A stretch of 64,000 nt of DNA from JALHMQ01 sp037441125 (GTDB lineage Bacteria; Pseudomonadota; Gammaproteobacteria; Burkholderiales; Burkholderiaceae_F). The notes below the pieces were generated by a model. It was given only the letters and a program-made list of their open reading frames with translations, had not been told where the DNA came from and searched no databases. Within the stretch, counting starts at the first letter, position 1. Every line of letters begins with the position of its first letter. Positions 52,577 through 60,972 of this stretch are shown here, in pieces. The DNA is taken from NCBI GenBank assembly GCA_037441125.1, contig JBBIST010000006.1, forward strand, positions 7,917 through 71,916, given 5' to 3'. Both the position numbers and the translations under genes were made by a program.

Positions 52577-53190
52577 CGGCCGGCGCCCGCTTGCAGTGCG
52601 TCCAAGCAGCCGGCCAGGCGCTGGCGCGCGGCGCCGTCCATCGCCAGTCGGCCGCGATAGACCGGATGCACGGCCTGGCCGGTGCGCACGACGCTCGCCT
52701 CGATCGGCTCGCCGGCAAGCGCGGCGTTGACCACCGCCAGCAAGGCGCGCGCGTCTGCTAGATAGCGAAGCGCGCTCGGGTCGTCGCCGTCGGCGGGCGC
52801 GGGCAGCGGCAGCGGCTCGGTGCGCACGCCGCCGGCGCGCAGCCAGCCTTCGGTCACCGCCAGCGGCCGCATCGGCTGGCGGCCGGCAAGCGCAGCCACA
52901 GTCGCCTCCATCGATCCCGCTTTGACTAGGCCGATGTCGCGCGCGACCGTCTCGGCGCCGAACAGGATCGAGATGTCGACCGTGCGCAGCCGCTCGCTCG
53001 GCGCCGGCAGCTCCTCGATGCCGAACACGCGCAGGCCGCAGGCGCTGACGCGGCCGCCGGCGTCGACGAACACCGACGGCGTGCCGTCGAGCCGGATCTC
53101 GAGGACCGGGCCGGCCGCCGCCGGCGCGCTCGCCGCAGCCGCAGGCAGCAGCGCCGCGAGCAACACGAGCTTGGGCAAGGCAGCGGGCAT
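52573..53190 (-). CDS. Uncharacterised secreted protein
   Basis: A 205-residue protein with an N-terminal signal peptide (about 1–28). Recognisable stretches such as PVLEIRLDGTPSVFVDAGGR and a chalcone-isomerase-like part (EELPAPSERLRTVDISILFG … LAGEPIEASVVRTGQAV) suggest, weakly, a CHASRI/chalcone-isomerase-like fold. The ATG at 53190 follows AAAGGAG; the frame upstream is rejected. Its stop overlaps the start of the barrel gene. Confidence 0.65.
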   Translation of the reverse strand: MPAALPKLVLLAALLPAAAASAPAAAGPVLEIRLDGTPSVFVDAGGRVSACGLRVFGIEELPAPSERLRTVDISILFGAETVARDIGLVKAGSMEATVAALAGRQPMRPLAVTEGWLRAGGVRTEPLPLPAPADGDDPSALRYLADARALLAVVNAALAGEPIEASVVRTGQAVHPVYRGRLAMDGAARQRLAGCLDALQAGAGR

Positions 53191-53419
53191 CGGACGGGCT
53201 CCTTTCGATCGGCGCCGCAACCGGCGCCGGGTCCTGCCGCCGTCGCTGCAACGGGGCAGCGCCGTGTGCGAAGGGCGAGCGCCTCGCCGGTGCGGTCGAG
53301 GCCGGCGCCAGGCACGCAGCGTAACTTGCGCCGCTAGGCGTGCGTGCGCCCAGCCGATACCATGCGCGCGGCGCGCCGACGGCCGAACCGAACCGGCGAA
53401 CGGCCCGGGCCCGGAGGCG

Positions 53420-54403
53420 ATGAAAGACCGCAAACACTCAGCCGGCGCGCACGTCCGACCCGAGCGCTCGGGAGCGGGCGGCGGCGCGCCGGCGCTGCCG
53501 ATCGCGCTGATCGGTGCGCCCACCGACGTCGGCGCCGGTACGCGCGGCGCCAGCATGGGGCCGGAGGCGCTGCGCGTGGCCGGGCTGAGCCAGGCGCTCG
53601 AAGCGCACGGCTTCAGCGTGTACGACGCCGGCAACCTCGCCGGTCCGCCGAATCCCTGGCAGCCGGCGGCAGGCGGCTACCGCCATCTGGACGAAGTCAC
53701 GGCCTGGAGCCGCGCCGTGCACGAGGCGGTGCACGCGCAACTGGCGGCGGGCCGGTTGCCGATCCTGCTCGGCGGCGATCACTCGCTGGCGATCGGCTCG
53801 ATCAGCGCCGTGGCGCGCCATTGCCGCGAGCGCGGACGGCGGCTGCGCGTGCTGTGGCTCGATGCGCACGCCGATTTCAACACCAGCGAACTGACGCCCA
53901 GCGGCAACCTGCACGGCATGCCGATGGCCTGTCTGTGCGGCTTCGGCCCGCCGCCGCTGGTCGAGATTGGCGGCAGCGTGCCTGCGATCGATGCGCGCTG
54001 CGTGCGCCAGATCGGCGTGCGCAGCGTCGACCCGGGCGAGAAGCGCTTCGTGCACGAGCAGCGAATCGAGGTGTTCGACATGCGCTACGTCGACGAACTC
54101 GGCATGCGCCACGCGATGGAAGTGGCGCTGGCGACGATCGACGCCGACACCCACCTGCACGTGAGCTTCGACGTCGACTTCCTCGACCCGGAGATCGCCC
54201 CCGGTGTCGCCACCACGGTGCCGGGCGGGCCGACCTACCGCGAGGCGCAGCTATGCATGGAGATGATCGCCGACAGCGGCCGTCTCGGCTCGCTCGACGT
54301 GGTCGAGCTCAATCCTGCGCTCGACGTGCGCAACCGCACCGCGGTGCTGGCGGTCGACCTGATCGAGTCGCTGTTCGGCAAGAGCACGTTGATGCGCGCG
54401 TAG
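53420..54403 (+). CDS. rocF: Arginase
   Basis: A 327-residue ureohydrolase with the complete dimanganese set: GGDHSLAIG, LDAHADFNT, and SFDVDFLDPEIAPGV. The substrate-side GNLHGMPMA matches arginases more than agmatinases. It hydrolyses arginine to ornithine and urea. GGAGG lies only two bases before the ATG, an unusually short spacing, so an alternative start cannot be excluded. It heads a compact group with a GDT1-type transporter and an amidohydrolase. Confidence 0.9.
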   Translation: MKDRKHSAGAHVRPERSGAGGGAPALPIALIGAPTDVGAGTRGASMGPEALRVAGLSQALEAHGFSVYDAGNLAGPPNPWQPAAGGYRHLDEVTAWSRAVHEAVHAQLAAGRLPILLGGDHSLAIGSISAVARHCRERGRRLRVLWLDAHADFNTSELTPSGNLHGMPMACLCGFGPPPLVEIGGSVPAIDARCVRQIGVRSVDPGEKRFVHEQRIEVFDMRYVDELGMRHAMEVALATIDADTHLHVSFDVDFLDPEIAPGVATTVPGGPTYREAQLCMEMIADSGRLGSLDVVELNPALDVRNRTAVLAVDLIESLFGKSTLMRA

Positions 54404-54407
54404 TCCA

Positions 54408-54959
54408 GTGGAAGCGCTCTTGCTGAGCACCGGCGTGGTCGCGCTGGCGGAAATGGGCGACAAGACCCAACTTCTGGCGCTCCTGCTCGCCGCTAGGCTG
54501 AAGAAGCCGGCGCCGATCGTTTCCGGCATCGCCGTTGCCACCCTGGTCAACCACGCGCTGGCGGCGGCGCTCGGCGCCTGGCTGGCGACACTGGCTGCGC
54601 CGCAGACCCTGCAATGGATCGTTGCCGCTGCGTTCTTCGCGTTCGCCGTGTGGGCGCTCGTTCCCGACCGCCTGCACGCTGCGCAGCCATTGCGCGGCGG
54701 CAGCGTGTTCCTGGTGGCGCTGGTCGCCTTCTTCCTGGTCGAGATGGGCGACAAGACGCAGTTGGCGACGGTGGCGCTGGCGGTGCGCTACGAGGCGCTG
54801 GTTGCGGTCGTGGCCGGCAGCACGCTCGGCATGCTGGTCGCCAACGCGCCGGTGGTCTGGTTCGGCGAACGGCTGGCGCGGCGCCTGCCGATGCGCGCCC
54901 TGCGCTGGGCGGCGGCGGCGCTGTTCGTCGCACTCGGCGTTCTGACTCTTCTTGCCTGA
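54408..54959 (+). CDS. TMEM165/GDT1 family cation transporter
   Basis: A 183-residue membrane protein with two repeats, each carrying the family signature EMGDKTQ (about residues 15–21 and 111–117), and six hydrophobic helices. The family moves Mn2+ or Ca2+. It starts with a GTG four bases after the arginase stop, so it is probably co-transcribed. Since arginase needs Mn2+, manganese homeostasis is a reasonable inference. Confidence 0.9.
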   Translation: MEALLLSTGVVALAEMGDKTQLLALLLAARLKKPAPIVSGIAVATLVNHALAAALGAWLATLAAPQTLQWIVAAAFFAFAVWALVPDRLHAAQPLRGGSVFLVALVAFFLVEMGDKTQLATVALAVRYEALVAVVAGSTLGMLVANAPVVWFGERLARRLPMRALRWAAAALFVALGVLTLLA

Positions 54960-54966
54960 GCGCGAC

Positions 54967-55818
54967 GTGCCGTCAGCCACCGTTTCGCTGCTTGGCGCGG
55001 TCACGGGTGCGCCGCTGGTGCTCGACTCGCCGCACTCGGGCCGCGAACTGCCGGCCGACTTCGAGCCGATCGTCGGCGAAGGCGACCTGCGCCAGGGCGA
55101 GGACAGCTTCGTCGACGAGCTGTACGCACCGGCGGCCGAACTGCTCGGCGTGCCGTTGCTGGCGGCGCGCGTGGCGCGTACCTATCTGGACGCCAACCGG
55201 CACCGGGCCGACATTGATCTCGATCTGATCGAAGGCGGCCGCTGGCCGGGCGAGCACGTGCCCAGCGGCAAGGCGCGCATCGGCAAGGCGCTCGTCTGGC
55301 GCACGCTCGACGACGGCCGCGCGATCTATGGCCGCAAGCTCTCAGTGGCCGAGGTGCGGACGCGCATCGAGCGCTGCCACGCGCCCTACCACCGGGCGCT
55401 GGCGCAACTGCTCGGCGAGGCGCACGCGCGCCGCGGCTGCGTCTATCACCTCAACTGCCACTCGATGCCGGCCGCGGCCGCAGGCGCGAGCCACGGTGCC
55501 GCGGGCGGCGCGCGCGCCGACTTCGTGCTCGGCGACCGCGCCGGCACGACCTGCGACCCGGCCTTCACGCGCTTCGTCGCCGGGCGGCTGCGATCGCTCG
55601 GCTACCGGGTCGCGGTCAACGATCCCTATCCGGGGGCGGAACTGGTGCGCGCCTACTCGGACCCGGCGCGCGGCCGTCACAGCCTGCAGGTGGAGATCGA
55701 CCGGCGCCTGTACATGGACGAGGCCACGCGCACGCGGCACGCCGGGTTTGCCGCCCTGCAGTCCGATCTGGTCGAGCTGGCGCGCGCGGTGCTCGACTAC
55801 GCGTCGGCGCGGCGTTGA
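54967..55818 (+). CDS. N-formylglutamate amidohydrolase family protein
   Basis: A 283-residue member of the same superfamily as HutG but not a close copy: LVLDSPHSGRELP, ARVARTYLDANRHRADIDLD, YHLNCHSMPAAA and HSLQVEIDRRLYMDE. The start is ambiguous. GTG at 54967 follows the transporter stop by seven bases; TTG at 54952 would overlap it. Neither has a good ribosome-binding site. Hydrolysis of an N-formyl or other N-acyl amino acid is likely; a role in arginine degradation is inferred only from its neighbours. Confidence 0.82.
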   Translation: MPSATVSLLGAVTGAPLVLDSPHSGRELPADFEPIVGEGDLRQGEDSFVDELYAPAAELLGVPLLAARVARTYLDANRHRADIDLDLIEGGRWPGEHVPSGKARIGKALVWRTLDDGRAIYGRKLSVAEVRTRIERCHAPYHRALAQLLGEAHARRGCVYHLNCHSMPAAAAGASHGAAGGARADFVLGDRAGTTCDPAFTRFVAGRLRSLGYRVAVNDPYPGAELVRAYSDPARGRHSLQVEIDRRLYMDEATRTRHAGFAALQSDLVELARAVLDYASARR

Positions 55819-55868
55819 GCCTGCGGCGGCGCGCCCGATCCGAGCGCCGCGCCGACTCCCTTGGAAGC

Positions 55869-55891
55869 GGCCGGCGGTTGCGCCGCCGGCC
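55869..55891 (+). terminator. Strong stem-loop, possible terminator
   Basis: A perfect nine-base stem GGCCGGCGG / CCGCCGGCC with a five-base loop, 50 bases after the amidohydrolase stop and before the hydrogenase operon. No T run follows, so intrinsic termination is plausible but not certain. Confidence 0.5.
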
Positions 55892-55956
55892 CGGAATGTA
55901 ACTACATCCGTTACGAACCGGTGCCGACTCTGTGCGTTCGGTCGCTTCCGGTGACT

Positions 55957-55980
55957 GCCGGTTGACGCCCATCAACCGGC
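55957..55980. promoter_or_regulatory. FNR/CRP-type palindrome before hoxK
   Basis: Perfect nine-base arms GCCGGTTGA and TCAACCGGC separated by six bases. The core TTGAC-GCCC-ATCAA differs by one base from the FNR/ANR box TTGAT-N4-ATCAA. It lies 96 bases before the hoxK ATG. Upstream, GTAAC and GTTAC (55898–55914) form a further inverted repeat seven bases apart. No acceptable sigma-54 or sigma-70 promoter was found next to it. Confidence 0.7.
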
Positions 55981-56076
55981 GCCGGGCGACAGCGGTTCAG
56001 GATCACGCCAGTTCGCTGCGCTGACAAGACAACGGCCCTGGCGCGGCACTCCGACCCAACTCCGGGGAGCACAGGT

Positions 56077-57180
56077 ATGAACGAAACCTTTTATGACGTA
56101 GTGCGCCGGCAGGGCATCTCGCGTCGCAACTTCGTCAAGTTCTGCAGCCTGACCGCGGCCTCGCTCGGCTTCGGGCCGGCCTACGCGCAGAAGATGGCGG
56201 CAGCGCTGGAAACCAAGCCGCGGCTGCCGGTGATCTGGCTCGAAGGGCTCGAGTGCACCTGCTGCACCGAGTCGTTCATCCGCAGCGCCCATCCGCTCGC
56301 CAGCGACGTCGTGCTGTCGACGGTCTCGCTCGACTACCACATGACGCTGTCGGCGGCCGCCGGCGAACAGTTGCGCGCCGCCGCCAAGGACACGATCGAG
56401 AAGTTTAAGGGCCAGTACATCCTTGCCGTCGAAGGCAACCCGCCGCTCGGCGAGGACGGCATGTACTGCATCTACTACGGCCGGCCGTTCGTCGAGACGC
56501 TCAAGGAGTACGCCAAGCACGCCAAGGCGGTGATCGCCTGGGGTTCGTGTGCGTCGTGGGGTTGCGTGCAGGCGGCCAAGCCGAACCCGACGCGCGCCAC
56601 CCCGATCGACAAGGTGATCCTCGACAAGCCGATCATCAAGATCCCGGGCTGCCCGCCGATCGCCGAAGTGATGACCGGGGTGGTGACCTTCGTCACCGCC
56701 TTCGACCGCCTGCCCGAGCTCGACCGCCAGGGCCGGCCAAAGATGTTCTACAGCCAGCGCGTGCACGACAAGTGCTACCGGCGGCCGCACTTCGACGCCG
56801 GCCAGTTCGTCGAGGAGTGGGACGACTTCGGCGCCCGCGCCGGCTACTGCCTCTACAAGGTCGGCTGCAAGGGTCCGACCACCTACAACGCCTGCGCGGC
56901 CACGCGCTGGAACGAGGGCGTGAGCTTCCCGATCCAGTCCGGACACGGCTGCTTCGGCTGCTCTGAGGACAACTTCTGGGATCACGGCTCCTTCTACGAC
57001 CGGCTGACCGACATCAAGGCCTTCGGCGTCGAGTCCAACGCCGACCAGGTCGGCGCGGTGGTCGCCGGCGTCACCGGTGCCGCGGTGGTCGCGCACGCGG
57101 CGGTGAGCGCGATCCAGCGCGCCGCCAACCGGAAGAAATCGAACGCGACGGAGCCGACTGTCAAGGAAGCGGGGGAATAA
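56077..57180 (+). CDS. hoxK: Membrane-bound [NiFe] hydrogenase small subunit, group 1d
   Basis: A 367-residue Fe-S subunit (HyaA/HupS equivalent). The twin-arginine signal SRRNFVKF (15–22) is followed by a cut after about residue 43. Cys60, 62, 63, 158, 163 and 192 correspond exactly to Cys17, 19, 20, 115, 120 and 149 of mature Cupriavidus HoxK. This is the six-cysteine set that binds the oxygen-tolerance [4Fe-3S] cluster. A C-terminal hydrophobic helix (about 320–345) anchors it. GGGGAG precedes the ATG. It is the first operon gene. Confidence 0.96.
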   Translation: MNETFYDVVRRQGISRRNFVKFCSLTAASLGFGPAYAQKMAAALETKPRLPVIWLEGLECTCCTESFIRSAHPLASDVVLSTVSLDYHMTLSAAAGEQLRAAAKDTIEKFKGQYILAVEGNPPLGEDGMYCIYYGRPFVETLKEYAKHAKAVIAWGSCASWGCVQAAKPNPTRATPIDKVILDKPIIKIPGCPPIAEVMTGVVTFVTAFDRLPELDRQGRPKMFYSQRVHDKCYRRPHFDAGQFVEEWDDFGARAGYCLYKVGCKGPTTYNACAATRWNEGVSFPIQSGHGCFGCSEDNFWDHGSFYDRLTDIKAFGVESNADQVGAVVAGVTGAAVVAHAAVSAIQRAANRKKSNATEPTVKEAGE

Positions 57181-57183
57181 GCC

Positions 57184-58977
57184 ATGTCCGTCATCGAAAC
57201 CCAAGGATTCAGGCTCGACAACAGCGGCCGGCGGGTGGTGGTCGACCCGATCAGCCGCATCGAGGGTCACCTGCGCATCGAGGTCAATCTCGACCGCGAC
57301 AACGTGATCCGCAACGCCGTGTCCACCGGCACGATGTGGCGCGGCCTCGAGGTGATCCTCAAGGGCCGCGACCCGCGCGACGCCTGGGCCTTCGTCGAAC
57401 GCATCTGCGGCGTGTGCACGGGCGTGCACGCGCTCGCCAGCGTGCGCTGCGTCGAGGACGCGCTCGGCATCAGGATCCCGGACAACGCCAACATCGTGCG
57501 CAACCTGATGCACGCGACGTTGTACGCGCAGGACCACCTAGTGCACTTCTACCACCTGCACGCGCTCGACTGGGTCGACGTGGTGAGCGCGCTCAAGGCC
57601 GACCCGCGCCGCACCAGCGAGCTGATGCAGTCGATCAGCCCCTGGCCGAAGAGCTCGCCCGGCTACTTCCGCGACGTGCACGCGCGCCTGAAGCGCTTCG
57701 TCGACAGCGGCCAGCTCGGCCCGTTCAAGAACGCCTATTGGGGCCACCCGGCGTACAAGCTGCCGCCTGAGGCCAACCTGATGGCGGTCGCGCACTACCT
57801 GGAGGCACTCGACTTCCAGAAAGAGATCGTCAAGATCCAGACCATCTTCGGCGGCAAGAACCCGCACCCGAACTGGCTCGTGGGCGGCGTGCCCTGCTCG
57901 TTCAACCTCGACGACGTGGGCGGCATCGGCGCGATCAACATCGAGCGCCTGAACCTGGTGGCGAAGATCATCGACGAGACGATCGCCTTCATCGACCAGG
58001 TCTACCTGCCCGACCTGCTGGCAATCGCCGGCTTCTACAAGGAGTGGGGTGCGATCGGCGGCGGCATCTCCAGCCAGAACCTGCTGTGCTACGGCGAGTT
58101 CCCGGACATCGCCAATGACGACAGCAACAAGAGCCTGCTGATGCCGCGCGGCGCGATCCTCGGCGGCAACCTGAAGGAGATCCACAAGGTCGACCTGCGC
58201 GACCTGGAGACGATCCAGGAGCACGTCAATCACAGTTGGTACAAGTACGCCGACGAGACCAAGGGCCTGCACCCGTGGGAGGGCGTGACCGAGCCCAACT
58301 ACGTGCTTGGCAAGGGCACCAAGGGTACGCGCACCAACATCGAGGCGGTCGACGAGAGCGCCAAGTACTCGTGGATCAAGACGCCGCTCTTCAAGGGCCG
58401 GCCGATGGAAGTCGGGCCGCTGGCGCGCTACGTCACCTACTACGCGATGGGCCTCCCGGAGTTCAAGGAGCCGGTCGACATGGTGCTGAAGAAGCTCGAC
58501 GTGCCGGTGGCGGCGCTGTTCTCGACCCTCGGCCGCACGGCCGCGCGCGGGCTCGAAGGAAGCTGGGCCGCGCACAAGATGAAGTATTTCTTCAACAAGC
58601 TGATGGCGAACCTGAAGGCCGGCAACTCCGCCACCGCCAACATCGACAAGTGGCAGCCGCACACCTGGCCGGCCGAAGCCAAGGGCGTCGGCTACTGCGA
58701 GGCACCGCGCGGCGCGCTCGGCCACTGGATCAAGATCCGCAACACCAAGATCGACACCTACCAGTGCATCGTGCCGACCACCTGGAACGCGGCGCCGCGC
58801 GACGGCAAGAACCAGATCGCTCCGTACGAAGCGGCGCTGCTCAACACCAAGATGGCGGTGGCCGATCAGCCGCTGGAGATCCTGCGCACGATCCACAGCT
58901 TCGACCCGTGCCTGGCTTGCGCCACGCACGTGATCTCGCCCGAAGGCGAGGAGCTCACGCGCGTCACGGTGCGCTGA
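57184..58977 (+). CDS. hoxG: Membrane-bound [NiFe] hydrogenase large subunit
   Basis: A 597-residue catalytic subunit (HyaB/HupL). The nickel-binding L1 motif RICGVCTG places Cys75 and Cys78. The C-terminal DPCLACATH gives Cys576 and Cys579, and the protease HoxM would cut after His582, removing a 15-residue tail starting VISPEG. All four active-site cysteines are present. The start is three bases after the hoxK stop. It oxidises hydrogen in the periplasm after Tat export with HoxK. Confidence 0.97.
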   Translation: MSVIETQGFRLDNSGRRVVVDPISRIEGHLRIEVNLDRDNVIRNAVSTGTMWRGLEVILKGRDPRDAWAFVERICGVCTGVHALASVRCVEDALGIRIPDNANIVRNLMHATLYAQDHLVHFYHLHALDWVDVVSALKADPRRTSELMQSISPWPKSSPGYFRDVHARLKRFVDSGQLGPFKNAYWGHPAYKLPPEANLMAVAHYLEALDFQKEIVKIQTIFGGKNPHPNWLVGGVPCSFNLDDVGGIGAINIERLNLVAKIIDETIAFIDQVYLPDLLAIAGFYKEWGAIGGGISSQNLLCYGEFPDIANDDSNKSLLMPRGAILGGNLKEIHKVDLRDLETIQEHVNHSWYKYADETKGLHPWEGVTEPNYVLGKGTKGTRTNIEAVDESAKYSWIKTPLFKGRPMEVGPLARYVTYYAMGLPEFKEPVDMVLKKLDVPVAALFSTLGRTAARGLEGSWAAHKMKYFFNKLMANLKAGNSATANIDKWQPHTWPAEAKGVGYCEAPRGALGHWIKIRNTKIDTYQCIVPTTWNAAPRDGKNQIAPYEAALLNTKMAVADQPLEILRTIHSFDPCLACATHVISPEGEELTRVTVR

Positions 58978-58990
58978 CAAGGAGGTTGCG

Positions 58991-59680
58991 ATGGCAGCCG
59001 CGACTGAAGCAAAACCGCATGCGATCTACGTGTGGGAAGTCCCGGTGCGGCTATGGCACTGGGTGATGATGGTGGCGATGTTCGTGCTGATCGCCACCGG
59101 CTACCTGATCGGCGTTCCGCCGCCGTCGGTCGGCGGCGAGGCCTACGACCAGTTCTGGTTCGGCTACATCCGTTTCCTGCATTTCGCCGCCGGCTACGTG
59201 TTCACGATCATGTTTCTGCTGCGCATCTACTGGGCGATCGTCGGCAACAAGTACGCGCGTGAGATCTTCGTCGTGCCGTACTCGATGCTGACGGCGAAGT
59301 TCTGGAGCGGACTCGTCCACCAGACCCTGTACTACCTGTTCGTGCATCGCGAAAGCCGCGGTTACCCGGGACACAACCCGCTGGCGGCGGCGGCGATGTT
59401 CTTCATGTACCTGCTGGGCACGGTGTGGATGATCCTGTCGGGCTTCGCGCTGTACGGCGAGGGCACCGGCATGGGCTCCTGGCAGTTCACCTACTTCACG
59501 TCCTGGCTGCAACCGCTGGTCGGCGACAGCCAGACGATGCATACCTGGCATCGCCTCGGCATGTGGTACCTGATCGTGTTCAGCATCGTTCACATCTACA
59601 TGGTGATTCGCGAGGACATCTTCTCGCGCGAGACGGTGATCAGCACGATGGTCAACGGCTGGCGCGTGCCCAAGCCCTGA
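58991..59680 (+). CDS. hoxZ: Hydrogenase cytochrome b subunit
   Basis: A 229-residue diheme cytochrome b (HyaC/HupC) that anchors the hydrogenase and passes electrons to quinone. Four membrane helices include histidine-bearing segments VRLWHWVMMVAMFVLIATG, FLHFAAGYVFTIMFLLRIY and TWHRLGMWYLIVFSIVHIYM. An excellent AAGGAGG precedes the ATG, and the gene lies 13 bases after hoxG. Confidence 0.95.
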   Translation: MAAATEAKPHAIYVWEVPVRLWHWVMMVAMFVLIATGYLIGVPPPSVGGEAYDQFWFGYIRFLHFAAGYVFTIMFLLRIYWAIVGNKYAREIFVVPYSMLTAKFWSGLVHQTLYYLFVHRESRGYPGHNPLAAAAMFFMYLLGTVWMILSGFALYGEGTGMGSWQFTYFTSWLQPLVGDSQTMHTWHRLGMWYLIVFSIVHIYMVIREDIFSRETVISTMVNGWRVPKP

Positions 59681-59707
59681 GGTCGGCGCGGACCCGATCC
59701 GATCGGT

Positions 59708-60079
59708 GTGAGCGCCAGGCCAGACCCGGCAGCGATGGCCAGAGCGGCCGCCAAGACCGGTAGCCGCGTACGCACGGCGCCGGCAGCCGCCCTGGCCGCC
59801 CGCGCCGCGCCGCGCTTGGTGGCGCGGCGTGCGCCTCCGCACCCGGGCTACTTCCTGGAGACGCGGTTCCTCAAGCCGCTCGGCATCACGCAGCAGGCAC
59901 TGGCCAGCACGCTCGGTGTATCGCGCCGGCGCGTCAACGAGTTGATCCGCGGTCATCGCGGCATCACGGCCGACACCGCGGTGCGGCTCGCCCGCTACTT
60001 CGGCAACGAACCTGCCTTCTGGATGCAGTTGCAGACCGACTGGGATCTGCACGAGGCGGCCAAGCGCCTGCCGCGCTGA
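59708..60079 (+). CDS. HigA-family HTH protein inside the hydrogenase operon
   Basis: A 123-residue protein. The last 80 residues are a full HigA/XRE-type helix-turn-helix domain: HPGYFLETRFLKPLGITQQA, then LGVSRRRVNELIRGHRGIT and ARYFGNEPAFWMQLQTDWDL. The first 40 residues are an Ala/Arg-rich extension. The start may be GTG 59708 or ATG 59735. No HigB toxin gene is adjacent. It sits between hoxZ and hoxM, where Cupriavidus has none. A solitary DNA-binding regulator is more likely than a toxin-antitoxin system; its target is unknown. Confidence 0.8.
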   Translation: MSARPDPAAMARAAAKTGSRVRTAPAAALAARAAPRLVARRAPPHPGYFLETRFLKPLGITQQALASTLGVSRRRVNELIRGHRGITADTAVRLARYFGNEPAFWMQLQTDWDLHEAAKRLPR

Positions 60080-60147
60080 AGCGCCGACCGCACGCGGTCG
60101 CGCGCGAAGCGCAACAAACCCGCATGCAGCGTGCGAGAACCGGCGCG

Positions 60148-60169
60148 GCGGTTGATACCCGTCAACCGC
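60148..60169. promoter_or_regulatory. FNR/CRP-type palindrome before hoxM
   Basis: Eight-base perfect arms GCGGTTGA and TCAACCGC with a six-base spacer. The core TTGAT-ACCC-GTCAA differs by one base from an FNR box. It lies in the 223-base gap before hoxM and mirrors the site before hoxK (shared CGGTTGA-N6-TCAACCG). A GTAAC pair seven bases apart (60174–60190) follows, again resembling the hoxK upstream region. Confidence 0.7.
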
Positions 60170-60302
60170 TTCTGTAACGGCCTACGTAACGTACCGGCTG
60201 CGCGTTGTCCCGGTTGCCCCGCCATCGGGCGGCGCCAAGTCGGGACGCAGTGCCGCGGCGCACGCCGCTGTCGACGCGACCCAGTCGCGAAGGAGACATC
60301 GC

Positions 60303-60971
60303 TTGCTACCCCCGGATTCCCGGGCCGCGCCGCCCGCGCGCTCCGGCGCCCTCGTGCTCGGCATCGGCAACCTGCTGTGGGCGGACGAGGGCTTCGGCGT
60401 GCGCGCGGTCGAGGCGCTGCACGAGCGCTTCGAACTGCCGCCGCAGGTGACGCTGATGGACGGCGGCACGCAGGGCCTGCTGCTGCTCGACGACGTGACC
60501 TCGCGCCAGCACGTGCTGGTGTTCGACGCCATCGACTTCGGCCTGGAGCCGGGAACGCTGCGCGTGCTGCGCGACCGCGAGGTGCCGGCCTGGGCCGGCA
60601 ACAAGATGAGCCTGCACCAGCAAAGCTTCATGGACCTGCTGGCGATCGCCGAGGTGCAGGAGCGCTTCCCGCCGCACCTGACCCTGGTCGGCGTGCAGCC
60701 GCAGCGGCTGACCGACTTCGGCGGCAGCCTGAGCGAGCCGGTGCGTGCCCAGCTCGAGCCGGCGCTGGCGCAGGCGGTCGAGCAGTTGCGCGCCTGGGGT
60801 TACGAGGCGGTCGAACGCACGCAGCCGCCGACCGAGCGCCTGAACGACCGCTCATTGCGCCTGGCCGAGTACGAGGACGGGCGTCCGCCTGAGGATGTCG
60901 CTTGCCGCATCGGCGATGCGCGCTTCCTCAATCTGCGCGCCGCCGGCACGCCGGTCGATCGGGGCGCCTGA
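60303..60971 (+). CDS. hoxM: Hydrogenase maturation endopeptidase
   Basis: A 222-residue nickel-dependent protease (HyaD/HupD) that trims the C-terminus of HoxG after nickel insertion. Motifs: GIGNLLWADEGFGVRAVEAL, DGGTQGLLLL, DAIDFGLEPGTL and GVQPQ, with the expected Glu, Asp and His ligands. It starts with TTG, supported by AAGGAG seven bases upstream. A dispensable C-terminal extension is present. hoxL begins one base after its stop. Confidence 0.92.
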   Translation: MLPPDSRAAPPARSGALVLGIGNLLWADEGFGVRAVEALHERFELPPQVTLMDGGTQGLLLLDDVTSRQHVLVFDAIDFGLEPGTLRVLRDREVPAWAGNKMSLHQQSFMDLLAIAEVQERFPPHLTLVGVQPQRLTDFGGSLSEPVRAQLEPALAQAVEQLRAWGYEAVERTQPPTERLNDRSLRLAEYEDGRPPEDVACRIGDARFLNLRAAGTPVDRGA

Positions 60972-60972
60972 G

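Noticed and set aside
55892..56076. A sigma-54 promoter for hoxK
   Set aside because: I looked for GG-N10-GC with TGGCAC/TTGC context and found no acceptable match. The FNR-like palindrome is the only clear element.
59708..60302. A complete HigBA toxin-antitoxin module in the hydrogenase operon
   Set aside because: No toxin-like frame accompanies the HigA-type gene on either side; the following gap contains no convincing gene.
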